NCBI GenBank assembly: GCA_036937835.1
Contig: CM072876.1
Coordinates: forward strand, 18,908,001 to 18,972,000
Reading direction: 5' to 3'
Source: Pampus argenteus
Taxonomy: Eukaryota; Chordata; Actinopteri; Scombriformes; Stromateidae
DNA length: 64,000 nucleotides
Shown: in pieces, positions 10,855 through 22,012 of the stretch
How the letters are laid out: each line of letters begins with the position of its first letter
Position numbering within the stretch: position 1 is the first letter of the stretch
Position numbers and translations under genes: made by a program
The notes under the pieces: generated by a model
Seen by the model: the letters and a program-made list of their open reading frames with translations, nothing else
Databases searched by the model: none
What the model was told of the DNA's origin: nothing

Positions 10855-11790
10855 TGGCAAACATGGTTTTGATTTAAAATATTGCTTGTTGTTTAAGAAA
10901 AACTGTAGTTGTCAGTTTTGACCTTCTCTCGCTTAGAGAACGCTATTTTTACAAATGTTACAGTAAAAGCTGTAGGAAGCTCTCAGAAGTGAGTTTTTTG
11001 GTCCTAATCATTAGAAATCAGTTACTTGTTGATGGCAAACATGGTTTTGATTGAAAATATTGCTCCGTGTTTAAGAAAAACTGTAGTTGTCAGTTTTGGC
11101 CTTCTCTCGCAGAGAGAAAGCTATTTTTTACAAATGTTACAGTAACAGCTGCAGGAAGCTCTCAGAAGTGAGTTTTGTGCTCCTAATCATTAGAAATCAG
11201 TTACTTGTTGATGGCAAACATGGTTTTGATTGAAAATATTGCTTGTTGTTTAAGAAAAACTGTAGTTGTCAGTTTTGGCCTGAGAGAAAGCTATTTTTAC
11301 AAATGTTACAGTAACAGCTGCAGGAAGCTCTCAGAAGTGAGTTTTGTGCTCCTAATCATTAGAAATCAGTTACTTGTTGATGGCAAACATGGTTTTGATT
11401 GAAAATATTGCTCCTTGTTTAAGAAAAACTGTATTTGTCAGTTTCGGCCTTCTCTCGCAGAGAGAAAGCTATTTTTACAAATGTTACAGTAACAGCTGCA
11501 GGAAGCTCTCAGAAGTGAGTTTTGTGCTCCTAATCATTAGAAATCAGTTACTTGTTGATGGCAAACATGGTTTTGATTGAAAATATTGCTTGTTGTTTAA
11601 GAAAAACTGTAGTTGTCAGTTTTGGCCTGAGAGAAAGCTATTTTTACAAATGTTACAGTAAAAGCTGCAGGAAGCTCTCAGAAGTGAGTTTTGTGCTCCT
11701 TATCATTAGAAATCAGTTACTTGTTGATGGCAAACATGGTTTTGATTGAAAATATTGCTCCTTGCTTAAGAAAAACTGTAGTTGTCAGTT
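10700..11790 (+). repeat. Segment duplicated at about 15055-16145 (4355-bp offset)
   Basis: The monomer series starting with the TTACTTTAAAAG copy and running through GCTCCGTG and CTTATCATT recurs at an exact 4355-bp offset. Similarity ends at about 11790/16145, where a short monomer in one copy corresponds to a long one in the other. Confidence 0.82.
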
Positions 11791-12621
11791 TTGGCCTGAG
11801 AGAAAGCTATTTTTACAAATGTTACAGTAAAAGCTGCAGGAAGCTCTCAGAAGTGAGTTTTGTGCTCCTAATCATTAGAAATCAGTTACTTGTTGATGGC
11901 AAACATGGTTTTGATTGAAAATATTGCTTGTTGTTTAAGAAAAACTGTAGTTGTCAGTTTTGGCCTGAGAGAAAGCTATTTTTACAAATGTTACAGTAAC
12001 AGCTGCAGGAAGCTCTCAGAAGTGAGTTTTGTGCTCCTAATCATTAGAAATTAGTTACCTGTTGATGGCAAACATGGTTTTGATTGAAAATATTGCTTGT
12101 TGTTTAAGAAAAACTGTAGTTGTCAGTTTTGGCCTGAGAGAAAGCTATTTTTACAAATGTTACAGTAAAAGCTGCAGGAAGCTCTCAGAAGTGAGTTTTT
12201 TGGTCCTAATCATTAGAAATCAGTTACTTGTTGATGGCAAACATGGTTTTGATTGAAAATCTTGCTCCTTGTTTAAGAAAAACTGTAGTTGTCAGTTTTG
12301 ACCTTCTTCTCGCTTAGAGAAAGCTATTTTACAAATGTTACAGTAAAAGCTGCAGGAAGCTCTCAGAAGTGAGTTTTGTGCTCCTAATCATTAGAAATCA
12401 GTTACTTGTTGATGGCAAACATGGTTTTGATTGAAAATATTGCTCCTTGTTTAAGAAAAACTGTAGTTGTCAGTTTTGGCCTGAGAGAAAGCTATTTTTA
12501 CAAATGTTACAGTAAAAGCTGCAGGAAGCTCTCAGAAGTGAGTTTTGTGCTCCTAATCATTAGAAATCAGTTACTTGTTGATGGCAAACATGGTTTTGAT
12601 TGAAAATATTGCTTGTTGTTT

Positions 12622-12631
12622 AAAAAAAAAA
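12622..12631 (+). repeat. A-tract variant monomer, 10 A
   Basis: Partner of the 10369 copy in the 2253-bp duplication, with the same 10-A run. Confidence 0.95.
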
Positions 12632-15600
12632 GGAGTTGTAAGTTTTGGCCTGAGAGAAAGCTATTTTTACAAATGTTACAGTAAAAGCTGCAGGAAGCTC
12701 TCAGAAGTGAGTTTTGTGCTCCTAATCATTAGAAATCAGTTACTTGATGATAGCACACATGGTTTTGATTGAAAATATTGCTCCTTGTTTTAGAAAAACT
12801 GTAGTTGTCAGTTTTGGCCTTCTCTCGCAGAGAGAAAGCTATTTTTTACAAATGTTACAGTAAAATCTGCAGGAAGCTCTCAGAAGTGAGTTTTTTGGTC
12901 CTAATCATTAGAAATCAGTTACTTGTTGATGGCAAACATGGTTTTGATTGAAAATATTGCTCCTTGTTTAAGAAAAACTGTAGTTGTCAGTTTTGACCTT
13001 CTCTCGCTGAGAGAAAGCTATTTTTACAAATGTTACTTTAAAAGCTGCAGGAAGCTCTCAGAAGTGAGTTTTGTGCTCCTTATCATTAGAAATCAGTTAC
13101 TTGTTGATGGCAAACATGGTTTTGATTTAAAATATTGCTTGTTGTTTAAGAAAAACTGTAGTTGTCAGTTTTGACCTTCTCTCGCTTAGAGAAAGCTATT
13201 TTTTACAAATGTTACAGTAAAAGCTGCAGGAAGCTCTCAGAAGTGAGTTTTTTGGTCCTAATCATTAGAAATCAGTTACTTGTTGATGGCAAACATGGTT
13301 TTGATTGAAAATATTGCTCCGTGTTTAAGAAAAACTGTAGTTGTCAGTTTTGGCCTTCTCTCGCAGAGAGAAAGCTATTTTTTACAAATGTTACAGTAAC
13401 AGCTGCAGGAAGCTCTCAGAAGTGAGTTTTGTGCTCCTAATCATTAGACATCAGTTACTTGTTGATGGCAAACATGGTTTTGATTGAAAATATTGCTTGT
13501 TGTTTTAGAAAAACTGTAGTTGTCAGTTTTGGCCTGAGAGAAAGCTAATTTTACAAATGTTACAGTAAAAGCTGCAGGAAGCTCTCAGAAGTGAGTTTTG
13601 TGCTCCTTATCATTAGAAATCAGTTACTTGTTGATGGCAAACATGGTTTTGATTGAAAATATTGCTCCTTGCTTAAGAAAAACTGTAGTTGTCAGTTTTG
13701 GCCTTCTCTCGCAGAGAGAAAGCTATTTTTACAAATGTTACAGTAACAGCTGCAGGAAGCTCTCAGAAGTGAGTTTTGTGCTCCTAATCATTAGAAATTA
13801 GTTACCTGTTGATGGCAAACATGGTTTTGATTGAAAATATTGCTTGTTGTTTAAGAAAAACTGTAGTTGTCAGTTTTGGCCTGAGAGAAAGCTATTTTTA
13901 CAAATGTTACAGTAAAAGCTGCAGGAAGCTCTCAGAAGTGAGTTTTGTGCTCCTAATCATTAGAAATCAGTTACTTGTTGATGGCAAACATGGTTTTGAT
14001 TGAAAATATTGCTCCTTGTTTAAGAAAAACTGTAGTTGTCAGTTTTGGCCTTCTCTCGTAGAGAGAAAGCTATTTTTACAAATGTTACAGTAAAAGCTGC
14101 AGGAAGCTCTCAGAAGTGAGTTTTTTGGTCCTAATCATTAGAAATCAGTTACTTGTTGATGGCAAACATGGTTTTGATTGAAAATATTGCTCCTTGTTTA
14201 AGAAAAACTGTAGTTGTCAGTTTTGACCTTCTTCTCGCTTAGAGAAAGCTATTTTACAAATGTTACAGTAAAAGCTGCAGGAAGCTCTCAGAAGTGAGTT
14301 TTTTGGTCCTAATCATTAGAAATCAGTTACTTGTTGATGGCAAACATGGTTTTGATTGAAAATATTGCTCCTTGTTTAAGAAAAACTGTAGTTGTCAGTT
14401 TGGGCCTTCTCTCGCAGAGAGAAAGCTATTTTTACAAATGTTACAGTAACAGCTGCAGGAAGCTCTCAGAAGTGAGTTTTGTGCTCCTAATCATTAGAAA
14501 TCAGTTACTTGTTGATGGCAAACATGGTTTTGATTGAAAATATTGCTTGTTGTTTAAGAAAAACTGTAGTTGTCAGTTTTGGCCTGAGAGAAAGCTATTT
14601 TTACAAATGTTACAGTAAAAGCTGCAGGAAGCTCTCAGAAGTGAGGTTTGTGCTCCTTATCATTAGAAATCAGTTACTTGTTGATGGCAAACATGGTTTT
14701 GATTGAAAATATTGCTCCTTGCTTAAGAAAAACTGTAGTTGTCAGTTTTGGCCTTCTCTCGCAGAGAGAAAGCTATTTTTACAAATGTTACAGTAACAGC
14801 TGCAGGAAGCTCTCAGAAGTGAGTTTTGTGCTCCTAATCATTAGAAATTAGTTACCTGTTGATGGCAAACATGGTTTTGATTGAAAATATTGCTTGTTGT
14901 TTAAGAAAAACTGTAGTTGTCAGTTTTGGCCTGAGAGAAAGCTATTTTTACAAATGTTACAGTAAAAGCTGCAGGAAGCTCTCAGAAGTGAGTTTTGTGC
15001 TCCTAATCATTAGAAATCAGTTACTTGTTGATGGCAAACATGGTTTTGATTGAAAATATTGCTCCTTGTTTAAGAAAAACTGTAGTTGTCAGTTTTGACC
15101 TTCTCTCGCTGAGAGAAAGCTATTTTTACAAATGTTACTTTAAAAGCTGCAGGAAGCTCTCAGAAGTGAGTTTTGTGCTCCTTATCATTAGAAATCAGTT
15201 ACTTGTTGATGGCAAACATGGTTTTGATTTAAAATATTGCTTGTTGTTTAAGAAAAACTGTAGTTGTCAGTTTTGACCTTCTCTCGCTTAGAGAAAGCTA
15301 TTTTTACAAATGTTACAGTAAAAGCTGCAGGAAGCTCTCAGAAGTGAGTTTTTTGGTCCTAATCATTAGAAATCAGTTACTTGTTGATGGCAAACATGGT
15401 TTTGATTGAAAATATTGCTCCGTGTTTAAGAAAAACTGTAGTTGTCAGTTTTGGCCTTCTCTCGCAGAGAGAAAGCTATTTTTTACAAATGTTACAGTAA
15501 CAGCTGCAGGAAGCTCTCAGAAGTGAGTTTTGTGCTCCTAATCATTAGAAATCAGTTACTTGTTGATGGCAAACATGGTTTTGATTGAAAATATTGCTTG

Positions 15601-16574
15601 TTGTTTAAGAAAAACTGTAGTTGTCAGTTTTGGCCTGAGAGAAAGCTATTTTTACAAATGTTACAGTAACAGCTGCAGGAAGCTCTCAGAAGTGAGTTTT
15701 GTGCTCCTAATCATTAGAAATCAGTTACTTGTTGATGGCAAACATGGTTTTGATTGAAAATATTGCTCCTTGTTTAAGAAAAACTGTATTTGTCAGTTTT
15801 GGCCTTCTCTCGCAGAGAGAAAGCTATTTTTACAAATGTTACAGTAACAGCTGCAGGAAGCTCTCAGAAGTGAGTTTTGTGCTCCTAATCATTAGAAATC
15901 AGTTACTTGTTGATGGCAAACATGGTTTTGATTGAAAATATTGCTTGTTGTTTTAGAAAAACTGTAGTTGTCAGTTTTGGCCTGAGAGAAAGCTATTTTT
16001 ACAAATGTTACAGTAAAAGCTGCAGGAAGCTCTCAGAAGTGAGTTTTGTGCTCCTTATCATTAGAAATCAGTTACTTGTTGATGGCAAACATGGTTTTGA
16101 TTGAAAATATTGCTCCTTGCTTAAGAAAAACTGTAGTTGTCAGTTTTGGCCTTCTCTCGCAGAGAGAAAGCTATTTTTACAAATGTTACAGTAACAGCTG
16201 CAGGAAGCTCTCAGAAGTGAGTTTTGTGTTCCTAATCATTAGAAATTAGTTACCTGTTGATGGCAAACATGGTTTTGATTGAAAATATTGCTTGTTGTTT
16301 AAGAAAAACTGTAGTTGTCAGTTTTGGCCTGAGAGAAAGCTATTTTTACAAATGTTACAGTAAAAGCTGCAGGAAGCTCTCAGAAGTGAGTTTTGTGCTC
16401 CTAATCATTATAAATCAGTTACTTGTTGATGGCAAACATGGTTTTGATTGAAAATATTGCTCCTTGTTTAAGAAAAACTGTAGTTGTCAGTTTTGGCCTT
16501 CTCTCGTAGAGAGAAAGCTATTTTTACAAATGTGACAGTAAAAGCTGCAGGAAGCTCTCAGAAGTGAGTTTTTT

Positions 16575-16586
16575 GGTCCTAGAGAA
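16575..16586. other. Orientation-switch (inversion) junction
   Basis: Forward sequence ends ...TTTTTTGGTCCT at 16580, about monomer position 142. The next bases, AGAGAAGGTC, belong to a reverse monomer cut within its 9-bp hairpin block. There is no spacer and at most one base (A) of shared sequence. Both bordering monomers carry changes not seen elsewhere: TGTGACAG instead of TGTTACAG near 16542, AAAAGTGACA instead of AAAACTGACA at 16591, and AAACATCAAGC instead of AAACAACAAGC near 16617. The two sides are not mirror images in variant content, so this is not simply the centre of a long perfect palindrome. Confidence 0.93.
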
Positions 16587-19070
16587 GGTCAAAAGTGACA
16601 ACTACAGTTTTTCTTAAACATCAAGCAATATTTTCAATCAAAACCATGTTTGCCATCAACAAGTAACTGATTTCTAATGATTAGGACCACAAAACTCACT
16701 TCTGAGAGCTTCCTGCAGCTTTTACTGTAACATTTGTAAAAATAGCTTTCTCTCTGTGAGAGAAGGCCAAAACTGACAACTACAGTTTTTCTTAAACAAG
16801 GAGCAATATTTTCAATCAAAACCATGTTTGCCATCAACAAGTAACTGACTTCTAATGATTAGGAGCACAAAACTCACTTCTGAGAGCTTCCTGCAGCTTT
16901 TACTGTAACATTTGTAAAAATAGCTTTCTCTCAGGCCAAAACTGACAACTACAGTTTTTCTTAAACAACAAGCAATATTTTCAATCAAAACCATGTTTGC
17001 CATCAACAAGTAACTGATTTCTAATGAATAGGAGCACAAAACTCACTTCTGAGAGCTTCCTGCAGCTTTTACTGTAACATTTGTAAAAAATAGCTTTCTC
17101 TCAGGCCAAAATGACAACTACAGTTTTTCTTAAACAACAAGCAATATTTTCAATCAAAACCATGTTTGCCATCAACAAGTAACTGATTTCTAATGATTAG
17201 GACCAAAAAACTCACTTCTGAGAGCTTCCTGCAGCTTTTACTGTAACATTTGTAAAAATTGCTTTCTCTCAGCGAGAGAAGGTCAAAACTGACAACTACA
17301 GTTTTTCTTAAACAAGGAGCAATATTTTCAATCAAAACCATGTTTGCCATCAACAAGTAACTGATTTCTAATGATTAGGAGCACAAAACTCACTTCTGAG
17401 AGCTTCCTGCAGCTTTTACTGTAACATTTGTAAAAAATAGCTTTCTCTCAGGCCAAAATGACAACTACAGTTTTTCTTAAACAACAAGCAATATTTTCAA
17501 TCAAAACCATGTTTGCCATCAACAAGTAACTGATTTCTAATGATTAGGAGCACAAAACTCACTTCTGAGAGCTTCCTGCAGCTTTTACTGTAACATTTGT
17601 AAAAATAGCTTTCTCTCAGGCCAAAACTGACAACTACAGTTTTTCTTAAACAACAAGCAATATTTTCAATCAAAACCATGTTTGCCATCAACAAGTAACT
17701 GATTTCTAATGATTAGGAGCACAAAACTCACTTCTGAGAGCTTCCTGCAGCTTTTACTGTAACATTTGTAAAAAATAGCTTTCTCTCAGGCCAAAATGAC
17801 AACTACAGTTTTTCTTAAACAACAAGCAATATTTTCAATCAAAACCATGTTTGCCATCAACAAGTAACTGATTTCTAATGATTAGGACCAAAAAACTCAC
17901 TTCTGAGAGCTTCCTGCAGCTTTTACTGTAACATTTGTAAAAAATAGCTTTCTCTCAGCGAGAGAAGGTCAAAACTGACAACTACAGTTTTTCTTCAACA
18001 ACGAGCAATATTTTCAATCAAAACCATGTTTGCCATCAACAAGTAACTGATTTCTAATGATTAGGACCAAAAAACTCACTTCTGAAAGCTTCCTGCAGCT
18101 TTTACTGTAACATTTGTAAAAAAATAGCTTTCTCTCTGCGAGAGAAGGCCAAAACTGACAACTACAGTTTTTCTTAAACAAGGAGCAATATTTTCAATCA
18201 AAACCATGTTTGCCAAGTAACTGATTTCTAATGATTAGGAGCACAAAACTCACTTCTGAGAGCTTCCTGCAGCTTTTACTGTAACATTTGTAAAAATAGC
18301 TTTCTCTCAGGCCAAAACTGACAACTACAGTTTTTCTTAAACAACAAGCAATATTTTCAATCAAAACCATGTTTGCCATCAACAAGTAACTGATTTCTAA
18401 TGATTAGGAGCACAAAACTCACTTCTGAGAGCTTCCTGCAGCTTTTACTGTAACATTTGTAAAAATAGCTTTCTCTCAGTGAGAGAAGGTCAAAACTGAC
18501 AACTACAGTTTTTCTTAAACAACAAGCAATATTTTCAATCAAAACCATGTTTGCCATCAACAAGTAACTGATTTCTAATGATTAGGACCACAAAACTCAC
18601 TTCTGAGAGCTTCCTGCAGCTTTTACTGTAACATTTGTAAAATAGCTTTCTCTAAGCGAGAAGAAGGTCAAAACTGACAACTACAGTTTTTCTTAAACAA
18701 GGAGCAATATTTTCAATCAAAACCATGTTTGCCATCAACAAGTAACTGATTTCTAATGATTAGCACCCAAAAACTCACTTCTGAGAGCTTCCTGCAGATT
18801 TTACTGAAACATTTGTAAAAAAAATAGCTTTCTCTCGGCGAGAGAAGGCCAAAATTGACAACTACAGTTTTTCTTAAACACAGAGCAATATTTTCAATCA
18901 AAACCATGTTTGCCATCAACAAGTAACTTATTTGTAATGATTAGCACCCAAAAACTCACTTCTGAGAGCTTCCTGCAGCTTTTACTGTAACATTTGTAAA
19001 AATAGCTTTCTCTCAGCGAGAGAAGGTCAAAACTGACAACTACAGTTTTTCTTAAACAACAAGCAATATT
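16581..19070 (-). repeat. Mixed reverse monomers next to the inversion
   Basis: About 14 reverse monomers of both lengths, with many private variants: longer A runs (up to 8 A near 18820), CTTCAACAACGAGC at 17993, a 6-bp deletion at about 18215, and TCTCGGCGAGAG at 18832. A short 347-bp step relates the monomers around 17.15 and 17.50 kb. I see no long HOR in this segment. Confidence 0.85.
17833..18344 (-). repeat. Three-monomer segment duplicated at 31645-32155
   Basis: This segment and one about 13.81 kb to the right share CTTCAACAACGAGC, CTTCTGAAAGCTTCC and the 6-bp deletion giving TTTGCCAAGTAAC, all rare elsewhere. They differ by one A in a run near 18120 and by ACAACAAGC versus ACAAGGAGC at the right edge. 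Confidence 0.88.
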
Positions 19071-20359
19071 TTCAATCAAAACCATGTTTGCCATCAACAA
19101 GTAACTGATTTCTAATGATTAGGAGCACAAAACTCACTTCTGAGAGCTTCCTGCAGCTTTTACTGTAACATTTGTAAAAATTGCTTTCTCTCAGGCCAAA
19201 ACTGACAACTACAGTTTTTCTTAAACAAGGAGCAATATTTTCAATCAAAACCATGTTTGCCATCAACAAGTAACTGATTTCTAATGATTAGGAGCACAAA
19301 ACTCACTTCTGAGAGCTTCCTGCAGCTTTTACTGTAACATTTGTAAAAATAGCTTTCTCTCAGGCCAAAACTGACAACTACAGTTTTTCTTAAACAACAA
19401 GCAATATTTTCAATCAAAACCATGGTTGCCATCAACAAGTAACTGATTTCTAATGATTAGGAGCACAAAACTCACTTCTGAGAGCTTCCTGCAGCTTTTA
19501 CTGTAACATTTGTAAAAATTGCTTTCTCTCAGGCCAAAACTGACAACTACAGTTTTTCTTAAACAAGGAGCAATATTTTCAATCAAAACCATGTTTGCCA
19601 TCAACAAGTAACTGATTTCTAATGATTAGGAGTACAAAACTCACTTCTGAGATCTTCCTGCAGCTTTTACTGTAACATTTGTAAAAATAGCTTTCTCTCA
19701 GGCCAAAACTGACAACTACAGTTTTTCTTAAACAACAAGCAATATTTTCAATCAAAACCATGTTTGCCATCAACAAGTAACTGATTTCTAATGAATAGGA
19801 GCACAAAACTCACTTCTGAGAGCTTCCTGCAGCTTTTACTGTAACATTTGTAAAAAATAGCTTTCTCTCAGGCCAAAACTGACAACTACAGTTTTTCTTA
19901 AACAACAAGCAATATTTTCAATCAAAACCATGTTTGCCATCAACAAGTAACTGATTTCTAATGATTAGGAGCACAAAACTCACTTCTGAGAGCTTCCTGC
20001 AGCTTTTACTGTAACATTTGTAAAAATAGCTTTCTCTCAGTGAGAGAAGGTCAAAACTGACAACTACAGTTTTTCTTAAACAACAAGCAATATTTTCAAT
20101 CAAAACCATGTTTGCCATCAACAAGTAACTTATTTCTAATGATTAGGACCACAAAACTCACTTCTGAGAGCTTCCTGCAGCTTTTACTGTAACATTTGTA
20201 AAAATAGCTTTCTCTCTGTGAGAGAAGGCCAAAACTGACAACTACAGTTATTCTTAAACAAGGAGCAATATTTTCAATCAAAACCATGGTTGCCATCAAC
20301 AAGTAACTGATTTCTAATGATTAGGAGCACAAAACTCACTTCTGAGAGCTTCCTGCAAA

Positions 20360-20435
20360 GCTGAGAGAAAGCTATTTTTACAAATGTTACAGGAAAAGCT
20401 TCCTGTAACATTTGTAAAAATAGCTTTCTCTCAGC
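20360..20435. repeat. Fold-back palindrome 1, perfect 36-bp arms, AAGC centre
   Basis: The arms at 20360-20395 and 20400-20435 are exact reverse complements (36/36), with a 4-nt centre AAGC at 20396-20399. The left arm is a forward-strand piece of monomer (about positions 69-100, preceded by GC from a long-type block) set into a reverse array. On both sides the monomer is missing the 12 bases normally found between CCTG and TAACATTTG. The structure could extrude as a cruciform. Confidence 0.97.
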
Positions 20436-21936
20436 GAGAGAAGGTCAAAACTGACAACTACAGTTTTTCTTAAACAACAAGCAATATTTTCAATCAAAAC
20501 CATGTTTGCCATCAACAAGTAACTGATTTCTAATGATTAGGAGCACAAAACTCACTTCTGAGAGCTTCCTGCAGCTTTTACTGTAACATTTGTAAAAATT
20601 GCTTTCTCTCAGGCCAAAACTGACAACTACAGTTTTTCTTAAACAAGGAGCAATATTTTCAATCAAAACCATGTTTGCCATCAACAAGTAACTGATTTCT
20701 AATGATTAGGAGCACAAAACTCACTTCTGAGAGCTTCCTGCAGCTTTTAGTGTAACATTTGTAAAAATAGCTTTCTCTCAGGCCAAAACTGACAACTACA
20801 GTTTTTCTTAAACAACAAGCAATATTTTCAATCAAAACCATGTTTGCCATCAACAAGTAACTGATTTCTAATGATTAGGAGCACAAACCTCACTTCTGAG
20901 AGCTTCCTGCAGCTTTTACTGTAACATTTGTAAAAATTGCTTTCTCTCAGGCCAAAACTGACAACTACAGTTTTTCTTAAACAAGGAGCAATATTTTCAA
21001 TCAAAACCATGTTTGCCATCAACAAGTAACTGATTTCTAATGATTAGGAGCACAAAACTCACTTCTGAGAGCTTCCTGCAGCTTTTACTGTAACATTTGT
21101 AAAAATAGCTTTCTCTCAGGCCAAAACTGACAACTACAGTTTTTCTTAAACAACAAGCAATATTTTCAATCAAAACCATGGTTGCCATCAACAAGTAACT
21201 GATTTCTAATGATTAGGAGCACAAAACTCACTTCTGAGAGCTTCCTGCAGCTTTTACTGTAACATTTGTAAAAATTGCTTTCTCTCAGGCCAAAACTGAC
21301 AACTACAGTTTTTCTTAAACAAGGAGCAATATTTTCAATCAAAACCATGTTTGCCATCAACAAGTAACTGATTTCTAATGATTAGGAGTACAAAACTCAC
21401 TTCTGAGATCTTCCTGCAGCTTTTACTGTAACATTTGTAAAAATAGCTTTCTCTCAGGCCAAAACTGACAACTACAGTTTTTCTTAAACAACAAGCAATA
21501 TTTTCAATCAAAACCATGTTTGCCATCAACAAGTAACTGATTTCTAATGAATAGGAGCACAAAACTCACTTCTGAGAGCTTCCTGCAGCTTTTACTGTAA
21601 CATTTGTAAAAATAGCTTTCTCTCAGGCCAAAACTGACAACTACAGTTTTTCTTAAACAACAAGCAATATTTTCAATCAAAACCATGTTTGCCATCAACA
21701 AGTAACTGATTTCTAATGATTAGGACCACAAAACTCACTTCTGAGAGCTTCCTGCAGCTTTTACTGTAACATTTGTAAAAATAGCTTTCTCTCTGTGAGA
21801 GAAGGCCAAAACTGACAACTACAGTTTTTCTTAAACAAGGAGCAATATTTTCAATCAAAACCATGGTTGCCATCAACAAGTAACTGATTTCTAATGATTA
21901 GGAGCACAAAACTCACTTCTGAGAGCTTCCTGCAAA

Positions 21937-22012
21937 GCTGAGAGAAAGCTATTTTTACAAATGTTACAGGAAGCTTTTCCTGTAACATTTGTAAAAATAG
22001 CTTTCTCTCAGC
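21937..22012. repeat. Fold-back palindrome 2, perfect 36-bp arms, inverted centre GCTT
   Basis: The arms at 21937-21972 and 21977-22012 pair perfectly. The centre at 21973-21976 is GCTT, the reverse complement of the AAGC found in copies 1, 3 and 5, while the flanks keep the usual orientation. It lies exactly 1577 bp from copy 1, the local HOR offset. Confidence 0.97.

Larger units (their letters stand above)
10080..11200 (+). repeat. Segment duplicated at about 12333-13452 (2253-bp offset)
   Basis: The A-tract monomer, GATGATAGCACACATGG and the TTACTTTAAAAG pair recur 2250-2253 bp downstream. The copies part at 13447, where ATTAGACATCAG replaces ATTAGAAATCAG. Inside, AAAACATTGC at about 10191 is AAAATATTGC in the second copy. 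Confidence 0.82.
1..16580 (+). repeat. Forward-oriented satellite array (169/178-bp monomers)
   Basis: Unbroken head-to-tail tandem monomers, about 95 copies, all in one orientation. The anchor TGGCAAACATGG recurs at 169-bp or 178-bp steps throughout (for example at 2143, 2312 and 84, 262). Differences between copies are mostly single substitutions, T-run or A-run length changes and presence or absence of one 9-bp block. No unique DNA, transposon or gene interrupts the array. Variants such as AAATTAGTTACCTG at the monomer end and TTACTTTAAAAG in mid-monomer were seen only in this arm. The family resembles centromeric satellites in monomer length and HOR organisation; that function is inferred, not shown. 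Confidence 0.98.

Noticed and set aside
2351..12631. A-tracts as retroposon poly(A) tails
   Set aside because: The runs sit at one fixed place within the monomer and replace AAGAAAAACTG; no retroposon body is next to them.
16575..16590. Transposon insertion or target site at the inversion
   Set aside because: No inserted sequence, terminal repeats or target-site duplication; satellite meets satellite directly.
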